The position numbers and the translations under genes are program-made. Shown here piece after piece: positions 24,101-35,089 of a stretch of 64,000 nucleotides of DNA. This DNA is from Galeruca laticollis. Its lineage: Eukaryota > Arthropoda > Insecta > Coleoptera > Chrysomelidae. The notes beneath the pieces are model-generated. The model made no database searches. It was not told the origin of the DNA and saw only the letters and a program-made list of their open reading frames with translations. The first letter of the stretch is position 1. Each line of letters opens with the position of its first letter. The DNA lies in the NCBI GenBank assembly GCA_963921935.1, contig OY998176.1:144070305-144134304 (forward strand), given 5' to 3'.

Positions 24101-25140
24101 TTTACAGAGCTCTCATCCATTCGAAGCTTGACTATGGTTGCTTTATGGACATGTCTGCTCTCAAATCCATTACAGATTTATTGAACTTTATTCACAATAC
24201 CACTCTCCGTCTCTGCCTTGGTGTCTTCCACTCTAGCCCTTGCTAATAGTCTCTATATTGAAGCTAATGGACCACCCCTCCTTAAGTCGGCAATCCCTTC
24301 TCACTACTAACTCTTGAACAACTATAAAATATTTTCCCCAATTGCTCACATCTCTACTCATTTATAATAACCAGGAATCTCCCAGTGCATTTATAAAGAA
24401 AGCATTCCTGACCCCGGTGTTGGTTGTGCAGTTATCTCGAAATATGAACTCATAGGCTCCTTCTCTACCTTCAACATGTAGTGTTCACACGGGTGAGCTT
24501 TAAAACATTCTTCAGGCTTTCAAATATATATCCCTTCCCCACAAAAATATTGCCATATGTACTGATTCCCTTTCTTCGATTCAGTCAATTAAAACCATCT
24601 TCACTTACCACCCAATTGTCCACAACATACATGACATCAATCAAACTCTCTTTGCTCGTCTCTCTCATCTGGCTTCAATCCCACATTGGTATCACTGGTA
24701 TCGATCACCTCAAGCAACCGACCTCAAGTAGCAATTCAAAAACTTTATGCAAGAATCTTGACATTATCTATGGTACATTATTATGACAGCACTTTACAAT
24801 ATTAATCGATCCACATCTCATCTCTCCCTGAACTTTTTAACAAGGAGAGAAGCTACTATAATCAGAAAACTTCGAATTAGCCACACTAAACTCACACACG
24901 ATTATCTGATGCCTTCAGGAAGTTGTCCTGTTTGCCATAGCTGTTATGTTATATTGACCGTTAAGCACATACTCTGTAATTGCAAACAATTTTCTGCTAC
25001 GTATCAGCGGCATAACCTACAGCCTAACCTCAAGGGAATGCTCCACAGCGATCAAGAAAGTTTTAGTTTCTCAAAGCTACAAACCTCTACCATAAAATAT
25101 AATTTAAGAATAGTAATAATTGTTATTTCATCCATGTAAG
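21120..25140 (+). pseudogene. I/Jockey-type non-LTR retrotransposon, degenerate
   Basis: An ORF1-like region (about 21480-21840) reads RILISNVSPSIPHPVIEKAF then a CFRC cysteine remnant. Next is the start of an endonuclease (LEIIQKIISLQNPNFLCLQE, about 21980), with most of that domain deleted. The reverse transcriptase follows (22504-22815, CRNSAASPGDVPYIFLKKL…WRKSIIIPIK). It resumes after an insertion at about 23345 (IVNKRLLWFLEKYK…AQFGV) and includes the catalytic YADDVIVYC near 23750. The C-terminal part at 24783-25139 has RKLRISHTKLTHDYLM and a C-x2-C…H-x3-C cluster (CPVCHSC…KHILCNC), typical of the end of such elements. Many stops and frameshifts show it is old. An insertion of about 530 bp (22816-23345) splits the RT. 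Confidence 0.75.
22821..22990. repeat. 170-bp fold-back insertion in the LINE
   Basis: This is an imperfect palindrome. It starts CCACAAGTGATTGAAT and ends ATTCAATCACGAGTGG. The inner arms GAGAAAACACCACGAGT and ACGAGTGGTGTTTTCTC flank a short CCGCAGG loop. It lies at the left of the sequence that interrupts the LINE reverse transcriptase. Confidence 0.75.
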
Positions 25141-25217
25141 TATTTGCAATTATTCTTTTGTGCCAATGACCAGCGCTGTCGAGGTACGTTAAGCTAGAAT
25201 AAAAGAAAATAATAGCT

Positions 25218-25345
25218 ATTTGTATAACAAGGGAGGAAAGTGCTACTCTTCCTCCCGAGGATGAAGTTTACTGCCAGACGCGTAGCGGAGGGCAGTAATC
25301 ATTCGAGGGAGGAAAAGGCACTTTACACCCATGTTATACATATGC
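25218..25345. repeat. 130-bp fold-back
   Basis: This is a palindrome with arms ATTTGTATAACAAGGGAGGAA… and its approximate complement ending TGTTATACATAT. Inner arms TTTACTGCC and GGCAGTAA flank the loop AGACGCGTAGCGGAG. A GAGGAAA/CCTCCC motif recurs to 25740, so the element may extend to about 25790. Confidence 0.7.
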
Positions 25346-25435
25346 TTTTTCCGCCTGCCTCAAATAACTAGACATTTTCAATAATTTATTTATGAAACTA
25401 ACAAACAAAATTAATAAATACTACTTATTTTACGA

Positions 25436-25565
25436 AACTTGGATGGGCATCGAGGATGAACTTCTAAAATACTTGGCTGGGCATCGAGGATGGACTTTTA
25501 TGAATCTTGGCTGGGCATTGAGGATGGACTTTTAAAATGCTTGGCTAGGGATCGGGGGTGTACGT
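25436..25565 (+). repeat. Minisatellite, about 42-bp unit
   Basis: Three to four copies of CTTGGCTGGGCATCGAGGAT followed by GGACTTTTAAAAT or similar are arranged in tandem, with point changes and small indels. It lies inside the fold-back region. Confidence 0.75.
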
Positions 25566-26280
25566 TTTTATTTGCACTTCAAATCCCTTAGGATTTTAAC
25601 TGTTCCTTTATATCCCTTGGGCCTAGCACAGTTTCTAACATGTGAGACCACTTTAGTCTCGAAATTGCAAAAATTATTTCATTGATAACGTACTATGACG
25701 TCACTTTTACTTTTCCTCTCTAGGGAGGAAAAGTACGACTTTGCTCCCTACAATGAGGCCAGGAAATGTATACTTTGGATAGAAGTAGGCGGAAAATTTA
25801 TTTTCACATTTCACATATGACGACTTTTTATTGGCATTTCCATGTTCATACAAATGTAAATGCTTTGTGTTCATGAGCTATGGTACTTTGGACAGAATAG
25901 TAGATGTTGGATTTGCAAAAATTTTTGGATTAAATGTATAGTTAATTTTTGGTTGTTGGCCAGATGAATCTGGTCTTTGTTTTTTAACACGTTCACTGGG
26001 TTGCGTAAAATTGTGATTTGTGATATTGTCTTTTATGCGTGACGGGAAACATTTGACTCGTATTAATTTAGCCTGACGTACGTTTCGGGTCATATGTGTC
26101 CCTGAATCGCCAATAAGTTTTTTGTTCTTTTTCTTAAAAAATGTTTTATACAAAAACAAGCCCACAGTATAATTAAAAAAGTGCATTTAATAAACAAGTA
26201 TACCAGTATAAACCTAACCTACAATATTGTTATTTTTATTTGCAAGAACAAGTAATGTAGTTTCTGTAATATTTCAATGA

Positions 26281-27190
26281 TCAGTAATTGGCTTCTAAAC
26301 AATTCAGGCAGTAAGCCAGTTTTCCTTTGCACTCTTTATAGTGAGTATAGACTTTTTTGACATTCTTATCAGCTTCATAAAAATTCATTGTACTTCTTAG
26401 AGTGGTATAGCATCCGACACATCATTTTCCCCTTTTTTTACTTTCTGGTTCCCCCATCGTAAGTGTATGGTACTTTTTAGCAGTTCTTGGCTTTTCTACT
26501 TCAACTTCTCCTCTGTCGCATTGATAGGAACTTCGTGCCAATTTTTCTCTAAATGGAAGTATTGAGAGTCTATTATTTTGATTTTGGTTTATGAGCACGA
26601 CCCAGACATTTATGATAACTGCATTGTAAAGTAATTCAACTGCAATTTTTTATAACCATTTTAAACTGTTCCGTAAAGGGCTCTGGTCACTGAAATCAAC
26701 ACATTTTTACACTGAAGAGGATTTTTTATAACCATTTTAAACTGTTTCGTAAAGGGCTCTGATCACTGAAATCAACACCTTTTTTACACTGAGGAGGATT
26801 TTCAACAACTTTCACTCCTTTACTTTTCCTAAATCAATTAGTGAATCATCATGATTTCAATAGGTTGTTAGCATCAGTACAGGTCTTTTTTTGTCAACCT
26901 ACTTTACAACTTTTATGTCTTCGAATTCTTTGCCAGCTTTTTTCATCCCTTTTAAGCATCTGAGAAATAATATTGTTCTGCTTATCAAATATTTTGCAAG
27001 TTCATAAGAAGTATAAAAATTATCGCATCATAAAATACGACCACATCCCTAAAAATCTTTGAGTAACGAATGTATTATAAACTCTGCATGACTAACGTTT
27101 TGGCCTGTATCCTCTTTGTCTAGAATAAACTATAAAATTAATGACGTAACCATCCACATTATAGAGTTTATATTGCTTGACACTGTATTA
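26281..27190 (-). pseudogene. piggyBac-type transposase, C-terminal two-thirds
   Basis: On the minus strand: SVKQYKLYNVDGYVINFIVY (27185-27125); a CDNFYTSYELAKYLIS block (about 27025); VDFSDQSPLRNS…W with the conserved VDxxDQ motif (about 26760); NQNNRLSILPFREKLARSSY (about 26560); and a C-terminal cysteine-rich finger CVGCYTTLRST…CKGKLAYCLNCLEA ending at TGA 26283-26281. These are the recognised piggyBac core and its C-terminal Zn finger. A duplication of about 78 bp (26646-26800) repeats the VDFSDQ segment, and several stops are present. I did not find N-terminal sequence or the TTAA-flanked ends. Confidence 0.75.
26646..26800. repeat. Tandem duplication of about 78 bp inside piggyBac
   Basis: TTTTTATAACCATTTTAAAC followed by the same downstream bases occurs twice at 26646 and about 26723, with a few substitutions. 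Confidence 0.8.
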
Positions 27191-27964
27191 TTTTGATTTA
27201 TTTTTATTATACTGCTTCATTTTCAAACAACCTCTCCGTGAATTATCTCATGGATTCATCAATAAATCCGCAAATGACCCCTTGCCGTAAGCAAGTTGAA
27301 ATTAATAACTGGTATGTATTTCTGGGCTCATTTGGGTTCACTGTCGAAAAAAATTGTTTTTATTTGTTATTCCCACAGCCATAATTTTTTTTTGTTATCT
27401 CAAATAATTATAAGTTTGTGTTTATAACTGGGATATGTAGAATTGGTTCTAACAATTCCATTTTATCTTCTCATCTATTCAAAATTCCTCATGTATTTGT
27501 GGCGAAGAGATATGTTTAGCTGAACATATTGTTCTTGATTGTCCTTTTGGGAAGGGAGAGAAATTTTATTTGATAACTTATATAAATTAGTAAATTTATG
27601 TTCTATTTTAGCAAGTGAAAATTGTAAAGTGTACAAATATTGTTCTCTTATTCAAATCGATGAAATAAAGGTTTAAAATTATATTATGTAAGTAGTTGAG
27701 TATACAATAAAATTCTATTTCCCAAATAAGTTACATTTGTTCAATTGTTTAGATATTATTTATTTGCTGTTTTATTCTAAATGTAAGTCTTAAGTACTAT
27801 TTAAATTTATTGAAAATAAAGAAATGGTACACATTGGATAATTGTACACCAAAAGTAATAAATTGTGTGAAGGCAGTCCAGTGAAAAAAATACATCTTGT
27901 TTCGTCGACCATAAAGGATTCCATTCTAAATTTAAACTTTAAAAGCTGCGCTCGTAGGTCATAT
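27191..27964. other. AT-rich intron sequence, no gene seen
   Basis: I see nothing convincing. Short ORFs here lack recognisable motifs. Confidence 0.4.
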
Positions 27965-28123
27965 TTATATAGTTTCATTAGCAGTTTGTAAATCAAACTG
28001 TAGCTGTCTCATTTGCTGTTCCAATTTTTGCATGTCTTGCTCATGCGGTATATCAATTGGGTCTTCATCTAACGGTATTAGTTCTGGGTTGGGAACGTTA
28101 ATTTCGCCTAGTTCATCGATAAC
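27965..28123 (-). CDS. Possible 3'-terminal exon of an unidentified gene
   Basis: On the minus strand, acceptor TTGGTAG precedes 53 codons ending in TAA. They encode an acidic start (VIDELGEINVPNPELIPLDE) and a leucine/glutamine heptad-like helix (MQKLEQQMRQLQFDLQ) that could form a coiled coil. I do not recognise the protein and cannot find upstream exons. It may be the last exon of a DNA-transposon gene, like the acidic terminal exon of the 15-kb element. It lies antisense inside SMIM14 intron 2. Confidence 0.35.
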   Translation of the reverse strand, partial: VIDELGEINVPNPELIPLDEDPIDIPHEQDMQKLEQQMRQLQFDLQTANETI

Positions 28124-29337
28124 CTACCAATAAAACAACGTACAAGCTATGTAGAAAACGTATTCAATCAAAAACATGCAGTACCTACTTGGTTAGCGTG
28201 TAAAACTTACATGTTCGCTTGGCATTAGCAGCTAAAGATATAAAACTACAGTCAACAACGCTAAAACATGTTTAAAAAATATGCTTGCCAACTATTAGTG
28301 ACTTGATAAAATAATAAAATTAATTACGATTATCTACCAATTTGATCTACATACCCAAACCAAACAACTGGAATAATAGCTTTTACACTGGATTATTTGT
28401 AGTGTTTGGCGCGATTTCTTTAATATTACTACATACCTTCAGAAGATATTTTGCAGGTTATGTCATATGCAACTGTCACAGTAATACATGCAAACGGCAA
28501 ATATCCACCATAATTATGAAGTGCAATTGTTGTCAACAAGATAACAAGCAATAAAAGTTCATGCAATATCACATCCATCCCATGTCAACATAAAAAAAGT
28601 TAAATAAACCCCTGTTGTGGATTTTTATTCAGAAATACTTTCCACATATTGAATGTTGTTATTTCCCAGTAATGGCACTCCATGTATTACACTCTTACAA
28701 TTATTTTGCCTTTAACATCTCTTTCATGTTGAGCTAACACTGTATCATGTAAAACCTGGTTTTTTTGTAGCTCATATTGACAGCCAGTAAGGGTTCTCTG
28801 TATAATGCAGAGCTGTGGGTTTACCTTTAAATCAATAAATAGGTAGGTGTCTACTTTTGACTTTGCTTCTGTACACGTTTAGGTTGAATTAGGAATTATC
28901 ATTGATTTAATTAAATAATGGCAGTGTTATTACCTGATATGAAATGGTTAGAGCATATCCGTTCAGTTTTAAATCAGTTCTTTTATCCATTTTCTCGGCT
29001 TTTCAATTGAAGTGCCTCTGGTCCCTATTATTTAATAACGAGGAGAACCAAAAGAATGCTAACTCATCATCCCTTTCACCCCTATGACTACAATTAACAA
29101 CGACACAAACCTGAGGCATGTTTATAAACCTTATTGTAAACAATAAAACTGTAAAACTTTTAATATTACAACGTCAACAATCTCATGGTCTGCCCACCAT
29201 TTTAGCGGGTTGCCTATCAGCTGACGTCAGTGACTAGACCATATATGTGCTTTGGGGAATATATTAACGTAATACAGTCAAGGAATATCCATCGTCTAAT
29301 AGAACTTGTTGATGTAATGTATGTTTAATTTTTGTAG
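28124..29337. other. End of SMIM14 intron 2, no gene seen
   Basis: This is AT-rich intron with no supported gene. It ends in the polypyrimidine tract and acceptor TTTTTGTAG used by exon 3. Confidence 0.45.
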
Positions 29338-29474
29338 GTTCCAATCCAAATGCCACTAACCCAGACCAATTTCTACTGATAGGACTAGCATTTGTTGCTG
29401 CATTGTTTCTCTATTATTTCCGTCCAAGGCCTCAAGCAACTCTTGGAAATTCCAAACCGAACAACAATGGCAAT
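29338..29474 (+). CDS. SMIM14: SMIM14 homologue, coding exon 3 (transmembrane segment)
   Basis: This 137-bp exon lies between acceptor TTTTTGTAG (ending 29337) and donor GTAAGT (29475-29480). Read in the phase left by exon 2, it gives a polar linker rich in N and P. A hydrophobic helix, FLLIGLAFVAALFLYYF, follows, and then the basic RPRP stop-transfer segment. Vertebrate SMIM14 has the same layout, with a helix followed by LLRPP. The exon ends in phase 0 after an asparagine-rich tail. It is an island of coding sequence between two introns made almost entirely of mobile elements. Confidence 0.88.
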
Positions 29475-29757
29475 GTAAGTAGTCATTTACACTTTAAGTT
29501 TTTTATTTCGAACAGAAAATGTTGTGTATCATACATTTAAAAAAATATTGTAGAAATTATCAGTCAGTGTAATAAATTATTATTTATTTCAATTTAGAAA
29601 TATTCAAATCGAAGTTTCGTAAAAACATTTTAATGGTCAATAAATAACTGAAAGGTTTTGCAACGTCCATAATATTTTTTTTTATATTAAATATTAATCG
29701 TTCCGGAATTATGACACTTTGATATTCACCAAGGAATTCCCCTTATTTAAATTTCTT

Positions 29758-30024
29758 TATTAGACCGGGAGTTAGTAAGAGATTTTCGGACATGATTCCT
29801 TACAGTATGACTCTTGGAGTATATTGAGGTATGGATATCCATCCTAACGATAATAAGCCATACTTTAATGAATAATTCCGTGTTCTTTATGTATAAAAGA
29901 AAAATTTACAAGATTTTTTAATTCGAGGTGCCCTTGGACATGCGCAAACGGTATGCTATTTTTTAGCTCTCATAAGACTACTCAATGGCAGACTGTTCCG
30001 AAATGTGGATAAATATGTTTTTAA
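29758..30024 (+). repeat. Diverged end of the 15-kb element family
   Basis: TTAGACCGGGAGTTAGTAAG and the following sequence align recognisably with the first 150 bp or so of the 15-kb element's TIR (AGACCGGGCGATAGTGACAG). Substitutions are many. It directly precedes a much better preserved copy, giving two ends in tandem. Confidence 0.5.
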
Positions 30025-30890
30025 ATAGACCGGGCGATAGTTACAGATTTTGGGACGCGATTTAAGACAGTATGCCTTTTGGAGGATAGTATAACACGGA
30101 CAATTCGGTGATAATAATAAATTAATTAAAGTGTCATGGCGTGTTCTACATATATAGAAATATGTTTGTTAAAAAAATTAAACATTTTTATATATTACTC
30201 AGGCTGCCACTTGTCTCAAAATAAAATTCAATCGAAGTACTGTGAATAACCACTGGCATACCGTTAGTGTCAACCAGTGGGCATGCTCAGGTATATTTGC
30301 ATGATAAAGAACGATTTATCCACGTTCTTAAACAGACTGCCAATGAAGAATATACATGATATTACTATATAACTGCTACAGGTAAGATGGCATACCGTTT
30401 GTGGACGTCCGTGCATATCTTATATAGCGAACATTTAGCAATGTTATGTAATAATTTTCCGTCATTTAAATCAGTATGCCATTATGTTTCTATGAAGTTT
30501 ATGATGATGTTTGATGTATATGAAATTGGCATTGTGATTGGATGATAAACAACCATAGGCATACGCGAACGAATTTGTGAAATGGTATGTAAAATTGACG
30601 TGTGTTTAATCTGTATGCCATTTCGGATTTTATTTCATTACATAATATACGTTCTCATTCATCAGTGAATTCAATTTCAGTATCAGGTTCTTCGTCACTT
30701 TCAGTTTGATCATTCTGCTCATCATTATCGGTAGCTTCATCTCCTTCGTCATCTTCTTCGCCTCCTCCATCATTTTGTTCATTGTCATCATCACGTTCAT
30801 CATCTTCATCGTCCGAAGATTCGTCGATGACGTTGTTGTGATCGCAATCATTTTCGGGATCTGTAAATGATAATATTAAATAATTAAATG
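30025..30890 (+). mobile_element. Left-end fragment (866 bp) of the 15-kb element family
   Basis: This is highly similar to 969-1937, with the TIR, the GGCATAC-rich subterminal zone, and the terminal acidic exon with its intron acceptor. It stops being similar after ATAATTAAATG at 30890. About 290 bp of copy A around 1585-1740 are shorter here. It is a 3'-gene-end fragment with no matching right end nearby. Confidence 0.85.
30655..30860 (-). pseudogene. Acidic C-terminal exon of the 15-kb element gene (second copy)
   Basis: After acceptor TTTACAG the minus strand encodes DPENDCDHNNVIDESSDDED and a continuing D/E/N-rich tail ending EIEFTDE then stop. The homologous exon of the first copy is 1907-1726. 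It has no upstream exons here, so it is an orphan fragment. Its better preserved reading frame shows what the intact tail looks like. Confidence 0.6.
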
Positions 30891-31300
30891 TAGGGTATTT
30901 TATCGACATTAATAGTCCAGTCCTTTTTGGTCTTCATTGCAAGAAAAAAATGAGAAAACAGTTTTTTGTCACTTAATATTGTTGTGGTTATATATTGAAA
31001 ATAGGGAGTTTAAAAACCAGTTGAAGTCTACAAAGTTTTTTTTATTGAAAGGAACCAAAATGAAATAGAAGTATCTAAAAACCAAGGGAAATACTAAAAT
31101 TCAACTGATATTGAAATAAATCAATTAAATAAATGGATAACAAGTAAAACAACAGCTGAAATCAAATGAAAACAACTAGAAATAATAAATTGAATAAAAA
31201 TAACTAAGCCAACAGGGAAGCACGAAAATTAGGTTTGAATACACTGATCAATACTAATTTTATTGTCAACAATATTTGGGCGATTTCTAGGTAATTTCGT
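30891..31300. other. Intron 3 sequence, no gene seen
   Basis: AT-rich sequence without recognisable coding or repeats. Confidence 0.4.
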
Positions 31301-31302
31301 GG

Positions 31303-33660
31303 TGCTGATCACGAATTTGAAATCCATTTAGGTGAATTGGCTCTAATTTTAGAGATATATTATCAAAGTATGATAAATAGAGTAAAATATCAATTTAATA
31401 GACCAATGGCCCTTATAAGCAACTTTTAGTTAAAAATATTAAAGTGGTTTCAAAAAAAGAGAAACGAAAAAATAATAAAATTCATTTATTGATTAGGTAT
31501 AACAGCAAAGAAATAATTTAATTTAAAAAATTACATCTAATTCGTAGGAAAGAAGCTCTTTTTGTAGGATTTTCTTTTATGAGGACCGTCAGGTACATCA
31601 CGTTGGAGACTCCAACAATAGTCTGCCATCATATGATGATCCCATCTGCCCCGATACCTTACCTCCACCTCCTTTATATCCTGGTGGAACCGTTCCCTTT
31701 TATCCAAGTGGCTGTGAAGAAAGTGTACTTTAATACTCATATTAGTACCCAAGTTTTTAAAGTTTAATAACATCTGTTGCACTAATTCCTCGTAATTGTC
31801 CGCTTTGTGATTACCCAAGAAATTTTTAACTACCATATCAAAGCTACACCAAGCAGCAGCTTCAAGTGTCGACATGTGATTTGTAAATTTAGAGTCCTTA
31901 ATAAGTTTGCGAATTTGAGGGCCATCAAAAATACCCGCTTTTAGCTTTTCCATACTTAGCCTAGGAAACGATTTACAAATGTATTTGAAGCACTCGCCAT
32001 CTTTACTCAAAGCCTTAACAAATTGTTTCGTTAGTCCTAACTTGATGTGGAGCGGTGGGAGAATGATTTTTTCTCGGTCAACCAATGGTTCGTTTATGAC
32101 ATTTGCTGTTCCTACAGTCATATTTTGTCTTATTGGCCAATTAACCATATTCCAATGATCTTGCTTCGCCCTACTATCCCACAAGCAGATAAAACAAGGG
32201 TATTTTGTGTACCCACCTTGCTGCCCAAGCAAGAATTTAACTATTTTTAGATCAGCACAAATGGAAAACTGATGTTCTTCATAGGATAGTTTCTGTAATA
32301 CCAACTTGATGTTTTGATATTCTTCCTTAAGTTTTGTTGAGTGGGCGATACGAATTGACGCATATCGGTTGCCATTGTGTAGCAAAACACACTTTAAGCT
32401 TCTACTGGAACTGTCTATGAATAGTCGCCAATCACCTGGAACAAATTGTATTCTCATTTGACGAAAAAGTCCGGCAATGTTGTTGCAATAAATAAGATCT
32501 TCATCTTGGCTAAAGTAAGGAACAAGTTTCACCTCTCGTGTTCTATAAATGGTTATTTTTATATCTGGTTGTAGACAATTTTTTTCTTTTAATCTGGATG
32601 CCAGAAGTTTAGATGCTTGCTTTGATAGACCGATATCCCGTATCAGGTCATTCAGTTCTTCTTGAGAGAACTGCTGTGGTGTTGATTGTATTTCCTGCTC
32701 ATATTCACTTCCACTGCTACTGTACTGGTCCTTAATTTCTTCTTCTTCTTCCGCCATCAGAACATCTGGCAGTGTTGTATATACTGGTACGGGAATCTCT
32801 TCGCTATGTGGCACAGGTCTTCGTACTGATTCTAAATCAGGATAATCCCATTTGCCTTTCTTGTATTTGTTAAAACCTTTGACATTAACTAAACAAAAAT
32901 AACAATCATCATGGTGGTTTTTAGGTTCACTCCACACCATGGGCACAGCAAATTTCAAACTTTTTCTTTTTTCGTTTGACCACTGTCGTAAACATTCGAC
33001 ACACGTTTTGCACACTATATGGGAAGCCCAGGACTTGTCTTGGTCTCCAAGCTGTACGCCGAAATAAGCTTGATAAGCTTGTCTAACAAAATCTGTGATA
33101 TTTTTTCTTTGTTTCGCTACAGTATATTAGCCACAAATGTAGCAGAAAACATTAGGGCTGTTCAAACAGCTTCTGCGTGAAGAACTCATTCCTCTGAAAA
33201 AAGAGTAACTTTAGTTAAAAATATAGGTACAAATATTCGTCACATGTACTCCTACCTTCCACTTGACGTTTATTAAATTTAAATAACTTCACTAGGTAGG
33301 CAATAAGAACTAAATACACAAAATACGTAAGAAAAGCACAATAACCGCGACGCTAAGTCTTAGTAGAACAACTGCTCACGCTGAACTGACAGTTAAAATC
33401 AAGAGACACAAGACAAACACGTGCACGCACTGATCACGTGATCAGCAGTCGGCACGTGGTACGCTCACTAAACAGGGTCGAACTCTCATTTCTGCGTAAA
33501 TTTCTTGTTCGTAAATTATTCTTAAAAAATAAAAAGCATATGTTATAGCTAAATTCCTTAAAAAATTATGTATCCATTACCTCAAAAACTAGAGCCAATT
33601 TGGAAAAACTGCTTTTATTTTTGAATTCAGCAGACCTGAATTACCCTAAATTCGTTCAAA
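31303..33660 (-). mobile_element. DNA-transposon-like unit around the 551-codon gene
   Basis: Segments on both sides of the gene are inverted copies of each other. GAATTGGCTCTAATTTTAGAG at 31335-31355 pairs with CTCAAAAACTAGAGCCAATT near 33583-33602. The subterminal GGTAATTTCG…GAATTTGAAAT pairs with ATTTTTGAATTC…GAATTACC. Borders are approximate and no target duplication was resolved. Confidence 0.5.
31537..33189 (-). pseudogene. Repetitive insect protein of unknown function, nearly intact
   Basis: From ATG at 33189 the minus strand encodes about 550 codons with one in-frame stop (TAA, near 33128). Features in order: MSSSRRSCLNSPNVFCYICG; QAYFGVQLGDQDKSW; C-x2-C (VCKTCVECLRQW) and CYFCLVNVKGFNKYKKGKW, a cysteine-rich N-terminus; an acidic linker of about 45 residues; a central region with PCFICLWDSRAKQDHW; LPPLHIKLGLTKQFVKAL; HFLHSHLD followed by RERFHQDI; and GRWDHHMMADYCWSL. 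I recognise this as a family highly repeated in insect genomes and thought to be transposon-borne. A catalytic role (D/H-rich centre) is plausible but unproven. HSHLD runs into RERFHQDI with fewer residues than I recall for relatives, suggesting a small in-frame deletion. Confidence 0.65.
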
Positions 33661-33729
33661 AATACTTGGCAACACAATTTTTTTTAAATTTTGTAGGGCG
33701 GTGATATAAATGAAGGCAAAACAAAATAT

Positions 33730-35064
33730 CGATGGCTTAGATTGCAAACCGGCTAACTCCACCTTTTATAAAAATTCCTATTTTTGTAGTACTTCTTAGC
33801 TCAATGTTTTATCTATAGATATTCAAATCAAATAACTCAAAATAATTACAGTTTTCTTTAAAAACCATCGCGTCTATCTCCATAACCTAAAATTATGTAT
33901 ACCGCAAAACATGTAACTACAGCATTACGCGCCGTTTTACTGTAGAGAATAGGTTATTCACGTGAAGGACATACCAACAATTTTCAATTTTTTTTTGGAA
34001 TATGACCTGATGTGAAATAAAAATATGTATTGATAGTTTGATAACAACAAACCGTCACAGAGCTAGAAAGGATTCAGCATTGTCAAGATGGGACAATTCC
34101 ATTATTTATAATTTGAAAAAGGAAGAAAAACCGATGAGTTTCCAAAACTATGTTTTTAAATACCCTTTATCTTGGAAAATGGTGTGTTTTTAACTGGAAA
34201 AAGCCAAAGAAAGATCCCAATAATCTTACAAACAATAATAGTTTTAATCTTGGAAATCCTGAAGATACTTAGATACTGAAATGCCACCTTTTTCTGAGGA
34301 ATACAAAGTACTACGAGTATGTAAGTTTTTTTATAGCTTGCCCACTATGAGGTCGCATTACTGCCGAAAATCGTCTAAAAAACTACATCTTACCCGAATG
34401 TCTATCAAAAAAATCTCTACAATGTTTATAAGAGTAACTGGTGGAAACAAAACAATGTAAAGCCTGTGTGTACGTTTAATAATGTCATGGATACAAAAAA
34501 TATATCTTCATTTCATCCTACGAACTATCTATGTCATATCTAATTCACACAAATCGGGACAATATCCTGATGATGAGCATGCTGCAGGAAAGAGGAAGCG
34601 AGGTAACAGACAGAGAAAACGAAACTTTTGTATTCACCAGGGATCTGCAAGTAGTTCTTCTAACTCCAAGGTTCAATGTTTCCAGTATCAGAAAACAAAA
34701 CTTTGCGTCCATAGTTTTTGCGAATCTAACTTAAAAACAAAACAAGGGAACTGTTATTTGTGGAAGGAGGATTGAACGCTGAAAATTTTTCTATCATTAT
34801 TGTTAAATTTTTATCAAATGAAGTTATAACAAAAAAGGTTTTTAGCGTACATAAAAGAACGTCCAACTCCATATTATTGCTGTAAAATCATAATTGGGTA
34901 TTAAATCAAGTGTTTTTATTTATACAACTGTGTTTTATTTTCACTTCTATAGAATAATACCAATAAATTCATAAAATTTCATTCTTTAGAAATCAGTATC
35001 GTTTTTTTGCCCTCTTGTAAAATCACTATTTTTGGAGTTGGCCGGTTTGCAATCTAAGCCATCG
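33730..35064. mobile_element. 1.34-kb TIR element
   Basis: CGATGGCTTAGATTGCAAAC at 33730 is repeated inverted at 35045-35064, and the match continues inward (CGGC…AACTCCA) for about 30 bp. Both sides are flanked by ATAT (33726-33729, 35065-35068), which may be a 4-bp duplication or an extension of the TIR. The interior has short ORFs (34482-34775) with no recognised motif. It is probably non-autonomous. Confidence 0.75.
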
Positions 35065-35089
35065 ATATGCGTATATAGGAGGAGAAGAC

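Noticed and set aside
25878..26186. 102-codon minus-strand ORF next to piggyBac
   Set aside because: No recognised motif, and it lies beyond the piggyBac stop codon. It is probably a chance ORF.
28342..28554. 70-codon ORF with a hydrophobic segment
   Set aside because: No homology I can recognise and no splice context. AT-rich chance ORFs of this kind are common here.
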